From Glycine soja (lineage: Eukaryota; Streptophyta; Magnoliopsida; Fabales; Fabaceae): 64,000 nt of DNA. Position 1 is the stretch's first letter. Every line of letters starts with the position of its first letter. The notes beneath the pieces are model-generated. The model did no database searches. It had not been told where the DNA came from and worked only from the letters and a program-made list of their open reading frames with translations. Positions 57,572 to 64,000 of the stretch are shown here, in pieces. Location: assembly GCF_004193775.1 (NCBI RefSeq), contig NC_041021.1, positions 34,235,718 to 34,299,717 of the forward strand. Reading direction: 5' to 3'. The position numbers were made by a program, and so were the translations under genes.

Positions 57572-57593
57572 CTAGGTGTACCTAGCAACACTC
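57572..57593. repeat. Right MULE terminus, palindromic
   Basis: TTGCTAGGTGTACCTAGCAA followed by CACTC: the terminus is a palindrome apart from its central bases, and its outer 14 bases match the left end. Confidence 0.88.
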
Positions 57594-57602
57594 AAAGAAA
57601 AA

Positions 57603-59795
57603 ATAATATTTGAGATTCGGAGAACCCTAAGCCCACTAACATTACAAATTACTGGACAAATGCAATGCTGCAGTAAAATTGTTTTATGTACGATAGTTAA
57701 AGTTAATATATAATTTAAAACATTATATTGTTTGGATTCATATACTACTATATTATATATATTTTGTATATGTCGGCTACATAATTTGATTAAGGATCAT
57801 AATTTTATTCCCATATTATTTTCTTTAAAATGTTAGTATGTTGGAAAATAAAATTATGTAAAGAATAGTGTAAATGTTTTTTACATTATTATTCAATTAA
57901 AAATTGTTATATATAATTAATTTATTGACTTTTATATTTTTTCAATTCAAAATTATTGGCTTTTATATAATTACTCAAAAATAATTTCTAACTACTTGAT
58001 AATATTAATTATATATAATTTTTTTCCAACTCTGGCTAAAACATTTGTTACATTTATATTGTTGCTACAACTTAACAGTGATTTCGTATTAGGATAATAA
58101 TTTAAATTTTAAATTTTAAATTTTAAATTTCTAATTTCTAAGAAATTGTTTAGATTTAAAAATATTTGGGTGTTATTTATATTTAAAGATGATATACTTA
58201 TTTTAAGAATTTCTTTATCCTCTTAAGATTGAGATGCAAGGATTACAAATAGATATTCTTGAGATGAGAATAATAACTCAAAAAGGGAGTCACCATTCTA
58301 AGGGGGAGAGAGTCATGTTAAGGGAGGATTTAATCTTTTAAATTTGTCTAGAAAGTTTATGATCTTATTTATAAATAATGATAGTGATAGTGAATTAAGA
58401 TGTTTCTGTTAAAATAGACAAGAAGTGTACAACCATATTAAGTTTGTGTTCTTTTGCTATTAATGTTTTGAAAATTAGGTCGGAGGTTGAACCAGTGATA
58501 GGTCTGGTGATCGATCCAAGCACTCCAAAAATTAGAACATTTCAAAATCGATGGAAAAATGATTAAACTAGTCTAGAAAACCGAGGTTGAACCGATCCTT
58601 TTCAAATTTTAATTTTTTCTATTTAATTTAAAATATTTTTTAAGATAAATAAAAAATACTTAAATATTTCACATAGGTATCAATTATTTTGTCAATATTA
58701 TTAGTTAAAACCTATGAAACATAATTTAGTCATTTATATCAATTTATAATTTTTTAGACCCTAAAGTTTTATAATTCTATATTAGTTTATTACTTAAAAT
58801 ATTATATAATATTAAAAATATAAAAATGGTGCAATGATGATTCAACTATGTTTGCACCACTGAACTGTCTTCACTGGTTTAGTCTGATTTTTTAAAATCT
58901 TCTTTGCTACTTATATTTAATGGTTGTTTGTCTGTATATTTGATCTTCGATGTTTATGAAGGAATTTGTTAGCCTATATTAAAAGCATTTCATTTTTTAA
59001 GCTAATCAAACAATAGCATGTTGAGAAATAATTCAGTCACTTAATGTTTGGGACAATTTATTTTTTGAGTGAAAAAAGTTGTTTATAAAATAAGTTGTAT
59101 GTTTGCGAAAATAACTGAAATTTGAAAAAAAAATTAAAATGTTTTCTTACATATATCATTTTAAAGCTTAAGATTATTTTTCAGTGGTCTTTTTTCCCGA
59201 AAGGACATTATTCCCAAATTACTATGAGAGTTTCCAACATTTTTTCCTTTTACCTTTATACATATCCTTTTTTTTTATTGACTACGTAAAAGCCGATTTT
59301 TTTAATCGTATCTAAACAAAATTTTATGTTTGATTGGTTAAAATTATTCTTTGAGAATATTTATATATGTTTTTTAAAAATAAAAAATTTCATTTTATTT
59401 TTAATAGAACTTTTTCAATTATACTAAAAAAATTAAGAATAAAAAAATTAATTCTAATTATAATCAAAACTATTACAATAATTAATTATTTTCTTGAGAT
59501 CATATAATTAATTATTGAAATAATTTAATTTTAATTGTACCAAACACATTAATAAGCACTTCTCATAAGCCGATAGCATGCACATTGAAACCCACTACTC
59601 GACCTGTCGACTATGTGACACACGACCCACTTATGTCTTGACCCTAAATCTTAAAATATATGCAACCAAATGGGTTGAACCAATAAGTACTAAAAAACAT
59701 TGACCATCATAAGCCCAGTATCATATTGCAAATTACTGGACAAATGCAATGCTGAAGTAAAATTGGTTTACGTAAGATCTTACTTATATTTAATA
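57603..59795. other. AT-rich flank, partly paralogous to 59700-59790
   Basis: 57625-57700 repeats the AATTACTGGACAAATGCAATG sequence also found at about 59737-59760. The stretch 58966-59040 (AATCAAACAATAGCATGTTG) resembles 27215-27250. No gene is supported. Confidence 0.55.
58464..58898. repeat. Degenerate MITE with GGTTGAACCAGTGA-type ends
   Basis: The left arm TTTTGAAAATTAGGTCGGAG with GTTGAACCAGTGA and the right arm in reverse complement (TTTTAAAAAATCAGACTAAA with CCAGTGA) show imperfect terminal inverted repeats. The element is about 435 bp and non-coding. Confidence 0.45.
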
Positions 59796-60057
59796 CTCCC
59801 CCCTATCTATTGTCATTGTCCTGTAAAATAAATAAAATAATATCTTACAATAATTATTATTTTAGTTTTTTAACGTGATATTAATTATCTTTTTTATTTA
59901 TATTTTTTATAATATTGATGGTGAAAAATAAAATTTATAAATAAATTAATGATCATATAAGGTTAATTTTATAAAAATATTATTTTATTATATTTATTGC
60001 TTTTTCTTTGTCTATGTAAAATAGTCTAAGACAACAATTATTTTGGGATGGAGGGAG
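59796..60057. mobile_element. Stowaway-type MITE, target duplication TA
   Basis: It begins CTCCCCCCTATCTATTGTC and ends TTTTGGGATGGAGGGAG, flanked by TA at 59794-59795 and 60058-60059. The CTCCCTCC-type inverted repeats and TA target are diagnostic of Tc1/mariner-derived Stowaway MITEs. 262 bp, non-coding. Confidence 0.88.
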
Positions 60058-60540
60058 TATATAACTAGAGCATCACAAATAATTTTATCCTTTAAGCATA
60101 TGATTAAAAGTTCATTTTCAAGTTCTAGAGTATGAAAAATAAATATTTGATAAATATTCATTTTTTTTTCTTGAATGTGTTTACAGCGACTGACAATTAA
60201 GTCCTTTAAAGATGGGAAATTTAAATTTTGTATCTAAATTTATAAAAAGTGTGATAAATTAGTCTCATCATTAGTTGTCTTCGTTAACTCAAATGGTTGT
60301 ACCTATGTAATACTTCCCGTGATGATGTGATAATTAACAGTTGTCACATGTCATCCACGTGATCATCACATGTCATTTACGTGGCTATCATGTATCAAAA
60401 AGTTAACTTTTCAATTCGGTTTTTGAAATAAGCAACTTGTTATTTTAGTTAGTGAACTTAACTATTTACTAGCATTTTGGTCCTTGAACTTAACACATAC
60501 TATTATTTTGATCCCTCAAAACACTTTTTTAATTTTCAAT

Positions 60541-60944
60541 TAAGAGTATGTTTGATAAGACATTTCAGCTAGTCTCTAACTTCTTTTATTAGTTGAAAAA
60601 CTTGTTTGACTATTTGATAAATGAGTTTTTTGTAGTAATTTTTAGTATTTTTTGAAATGTTACTTGAAGTAGCATTTTTTAAAATGCTAACTTCTAGTTT
60701 CTAACTTTTTATATTTATTTCCTTTTTATCCTTAAATATTTATTAGATTTCTTTAATCTTTTCTATTTAAGGTAAAATTTTATTATTCTTATCTTTTATG
60801 TAATTTACATTTTTTCGGCTACTTTAACATATAACTTTACCAAACACTTACGATTCAATAAGATAATTTTTCAACTTTCAACTACCAGTTAATTTTTCAG
60901 TTTTCAACTAGCTTTTCAACCAATTTTGTCAAACATAACCTAAG
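60541..60944. repeat. hAT-type MITE (tentative)
   Basis: The left end TAAGAGTATGTTTGATAAG and the right end in reverse complement (CTTAGGTTATGTTTGACAAA) form imperfect inverted repeats, with GCTAG motifs inside both arms. About 400 bp, non-coding. No clear 8-bp target duplication was found. Confidence 0.45.
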
Positions 60945-62690
60945 TCTCATGTCGCATGAAATTATTAGAATAAATATTACCATATTTTTTCTGCTATTTT
61001 GTCATTTAAATTATAATATAAGTATGAAACTAATTTATGAATAATTACATCACAATAACAAGTGTTAAATCTAAGCTATTACCAATAAGATTATGTAATA
61101 TTTTAAATCATATATTCTATCCAAATTAAGTTATTATCTTATATGTTATTAATATATGTAGAATATTAGATGAATTAATTAATGTATTTGATGAAATAAT
61201 GTCAATGCCGAAAATACAGTTAAAAAAATGAGTATAAAAAGTAATTTTTTGAAGGAGTAAAAAAAATATTTATTGTGAGATTAATTCTTTAAATAGATTG
61301 CAATACCTTGGAGGAATAATCCTTAACTCTCTATACACCATATTCAACTAAAAAATATAAGAATACAGGGAGTAATTTTTGTGTGTATATAATGATATAT
61401 ATTGAGAATTTTTTTTAATTTCTTATATTACTAAAAATGATCTAAAATTAATTAAAAATTCTGCATTAAGAAACTTATTTTACCATATTACTATAGAAAA
61501 ATAACATATCAAGTAGATATAAATTTATTCATTAATAAGAAACAAAAAAACATAAGATAAGTGAACGTGCTTATTTTATAATACAGATATAAATTCGATT
61601 TCATATTGTAACTTTCTTAAGTCAACAAGTTTTTATAAAAGAATTAAATTATATAACAAAAATTAGATAAAAATAAGAAAATTAATTTCACTAAAACCAT
61701 TTTTATAGAGTTCATTAATTTAACATCCTGTAAAAATATTACAAAAAAAGTGATTGAATGAAACGATGAATTTTAGAATAAATATTTAAATCATTAGATG
61801 TTAGAACATTTTATATTAGATATGATTTTCATTGGTGTTAAACTTGATATGATATTGAAATATTCCATGCATGGGAGAGATATTTTCTAATATTTTAAAG
61901 GACATGTATATTTAAACTTAAAAATTAAAAAATAACAATTTAATATTTTCATTAAAATTAAATTAGAAGTTATTGAAAAACTGTTTTCTTTTCATATATT
62001 AAAAAATAACAATTTAATATTTAGAAGGCCTAGGAGGCAAGATCGCAAGAGAGTTAGATGACACTCGAGAAAGCAAGAGGCAAACTGCCCAAAATCCCCT
62101 TTTGGTGAAGGCTGAACAAGACCAATATAATTGGTAAATAAAAAGATTACTCTTCCTTAGTAGAGAGCAATACTTATTGTATAACAGGAACAGAATTCTA
62201 TTAAAGAAATAAATTTTAACCATAATAAGTCGAATGGAGACAGAGATGCAATCTAAAGATTTCAAATCAATAGAATCTGAGTTAGACTGCTTCAATGCTT
62301 CTGTAAGAATTCCGACAAGAAATAATTCACTCTCATAATATCCGGCTGCACCAATGGGGAAGGACATGCAGCAATGGTTCTTGGCATGCCAAGAACAGCA
62401 ATCACTTTAAACAAAAAAATATATTTGTGCTGGCAATCACATGGAGTTTGGATACATTGGTTTGCAGATTCCACATCAATACAATTCACAATTTCATTGT
62501 CCATAGCTGGAGATTTAAATGTAACCACATGATGTTAAAAGCTGTGCATGCACAATAGTACACTAATTTGTTTAAAATGTGGTATATATTGAATCAAATA
62601 AACAATTATTTCAGCATACTAGCATTATAGATTCTGCAGTACGTTCAAGTTACCCATTTATAAAGTTGCAGCAAAAAGAAAATGTATTTT
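60945..62690. other. AT-rich intergenic DNA
   Basis: No gene is supported. From about 62014 to 62530 the base composition is more balanced and two overlapping minus-strand frames of 78 and 117 codons exist, but they show no recognisable motif. This may be a decayed exon or a downstream region of the RRM gene. Confidence 0.4.
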
Positions 62691-62696
62691 GAAGTT

Positions 62697-62828
62697 TGTA
62701 CCTTCGAGTGCTGATCATTTCATAGCAAATGGTACAAACTTTACACCTTCGAGTGCTGATCATTTCATAGCAAATGGTACAAACTTTACACCTTCGAGTG
62801 CTGATCATTTCATAGCAAATGTTACATA
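62697..62828. repeat. 45-bp tandem repeat, three copies
   Basis: CCTTCGAGTGCTGATCATTT followed by CATAGCAAATGGTACAAACTTTACA begins at 62701, 62746 and 62791, nearly identical, with the third copy cut short. It lies about 280 bp downstream of the RRM gene's stop codon and may be in or near its 3' end. Confidence 0.95.
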
Positions 62829-63105
62829 GAATAGAGTATGTGATTCAATGTATGATTCGGTGAGCCAAGAAGGAAGCAATAGATAGGCCAATGTTAGTAT
62901 CAGCAAAAATGTTAAACACAAAATACAACATTCTGGTCAGCAGATCTTTTGAAAGTGGGAATAAATAATTTATACACCACAAGAAATGAAAAGGAAATCC
63001 TCAGCAAAGTACATCAACTGCATCATGGTAGGTATACTAGCATCCACTTCTCATTTCTATGGCACCATTGTTGAACATCTAAGCCTTCCCAAATTTTTAT
63101 TAACC

Positions 63106-64000
63106 TTATGCACGTTTTCCTTGAGCCAAGCTTACACGCATAGCCCGTCCTTCTAGTTCCTGAAGTGCATAATTTACATAGAAACAATAAGCAAAATAAC
63201 ATTCATCTTTGGCTTAAATATCTTTTTAGTCCTTGTAATTTAGTATTTTTTTTTTCTACTGGTCCTTACAAAATTATTTTTTTATTTTAATCCTTACAAA
63301 TTATATTTGTTTTATTTTTCGTCTTATGATACTTTAGATATCATTTTTTCACATTTCAAAGAAACACTATTTAAAGTGCTTTAAGGACTAAAAAAAAAAT
63401 TTTGTAAGGATGAAAAAAGAAACACTCAATAATAAAAACAATGTATTTAAACCTTGATCTTTTTATCTTATAGGTGCACAAATTAAAAGACTTTAAATAC
63501 ACCCTCTTAAATGCTTTCAGTTACTCAAAAGAATAAGCATTAAACACCTTTTGTATTTCCAATATCATAAATGTTTGCTTTCACAATAAAATCTCTCTAT
63601 TTTATCCCTTAACCTATATGTACATGGAACATAGAGAAAAAAAGAGAGACACCTAATATGTAGTTACTTTAAGTGTTTTTGGTGTTATTTTTCAACCAAA
63701 ATTAAAGTTTCACCTCCATCACCTATGCTAATCTTTATTTTTATTATGTGGATTTCGAGGCAAAGTTCCAATTCTAATTAGAAAATAGCGCCCAAAACAC
63801 CTAAAGAACTATATCTAAGGGTTGTCTATAGAAAAATCATATAATAGTTCTCTGTTTACAAAATGCATAACCAGTACAAGCAAGAGAGAAGAGATGGGGA
63901 GTAAAATACCACATCATTCAATGCTGCAAGGGCAGCTTCCATCTCAGCTTTTGTTGAATAGCAAACGAAACCATAGCCACGTGATCTTCCAGTTTCTCCA
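63106..64000 (-). CDS. RRM RNA-binding protein (chloroplast-RNP-like), 3' end; gene continues beyond the window
   Basis: The exon at 64000-63910 (open at the window edge) encodes GETGRSRGYGFVCYSTKAEM then EAALAALNDV, followed by a GTATTT donor. The last exon, 63159-63106 after a CTTCAG acceptor, encodes ELEGRAMRVSLAQGKRA and TAA. RGYGFVCY is the RNP1 motif of an RRM, and ELEGRAMRV is its beta-4 strand. Ending just after the RRM is usual for chloroplast ribonucleoproteins of the 28-33 kDa class, which bind and stabilise plastid RNAs. The phase-0 intron (63160-63909) contains a repeat. No defects are seen, so this is the best candidate in the window for an active host gene. The exact family member is not certain. 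Confidence 0.82.
63208..63462. repeat. Inverted-repeat element in the RRM intron
   Basis: TTTTTAGTCCTTGTAATTTAG and later AAGGACTAAAAAAAAAATTTTGTAAGGA are inverted copies. It is the same general design as 26041-26278. Non-coding. Confidence 0.5.

Larger units (their letters stand above)
47076..57593. mobile_element. Complete Mutator-like element, 10.5 kb, 9-bp target duplication AAAGAAAAA
   Basis: Both ends begin GAGTGTTGCTAGGT (right end read in reverse complement). AAAGAAAAA is present at 47067-47075 and 57594-57602, the 9-bp duplication typical of Mutator-like elements. The element contains a plus-strand plant-mobile-domain gene (49734-51892), a minus-strand accessory gene (53737-52850) and a minus-strand transposase/OTU gene (57117-54152). 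Regions 47160-49730 and 51900-52770 hold no supported gene. A TATA-like CCCTATAAAAGGC lies at about 48749. Terminal inverted repeats are short, but each end is itself a foldback, and subterminal palindromes are shared between the ends. Confidence 0.93.

Noticed and set aside
62014..62528. Two overlapping minus-strand frames of 117 and 78 codons
   Set aside because: No domain or splice-consistent structure was recognised; kept only as a comment on the intergenic region.

Overview
The window is plant nuclear DNA, most likely from a legume close to soybean (Glycine). That identification is inference from recognised protein families and repeat styles, not from a database search. Nearly all of it is nested transposable elements and captured gene pieces. 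The only host gene that looks normal is at the right edge: the 3' end of an RRM RNA-binding protein gene on the minus strand. An amidase first exon at 25.2-25.8 kb is a truncated gene.

Layout. 1-9.4 kb is a nested retrotransposon cluster. A Copia element (5' LTR, primer-binding site, gag) is split by a solo LTR with target duplication GAATA. It is then cut by a second LTR family and joined to a decayed minus-strand Gypsy-like element, which itself holds a solo LTR with target duplication AAATC. 9.4-12.2 kb holds another Gypsy-type LTR and an internally deleted Gypsy element. 12.2-13.0 kb is a relic of a hAT transposase. 14.16-17.92 kb is a non-autonomous CACTA transposon (target duplication ATT) carrying eIF4A3 and ATP synthase subunit d exons. 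18.83-23.2 kb is a second CACTA-like element with MED12 N-terminal exons and an unrecognised gene.

27.36-42.87 kb is best read as one 15.5-kb CACTA element (target duplication CAT). It carries pieces of at least five genes: a TPD1-like gene, an AGL6-type MADS-box gene, a PsbP-domain gene, an RRM gene and an ankyrin gene. It was later hit by a 2.2-kb LTR (target duplication CACCA) and by a complete, young Copia element (target duplication CCAAC, LTRs differing at 3 of 374 positions). The Copia element landed inside the captured PsbP exon.

47.08-57.59 kb is a complete 10.5-kb Mutator-like element (MULE) with a 9-bp target duplication, AAAGAAAAA. It carries a transposase whose reading frame runs on into an OTU-type cysteine protease domain, a second accessory gene, and on the other strand a plant-mobile-domain gene. 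All three are broken by stops and frameshifts. Its subterminal regions share five copies of a 19-bp palindrome. The flanks are AT-rich DNA with MITEs and tandem duplications.

How it works together: there is little pathway logic. The window records repeated transposition, gene-fragment capture and decay, and exact target-site duplications let the order of events be reconstructed.
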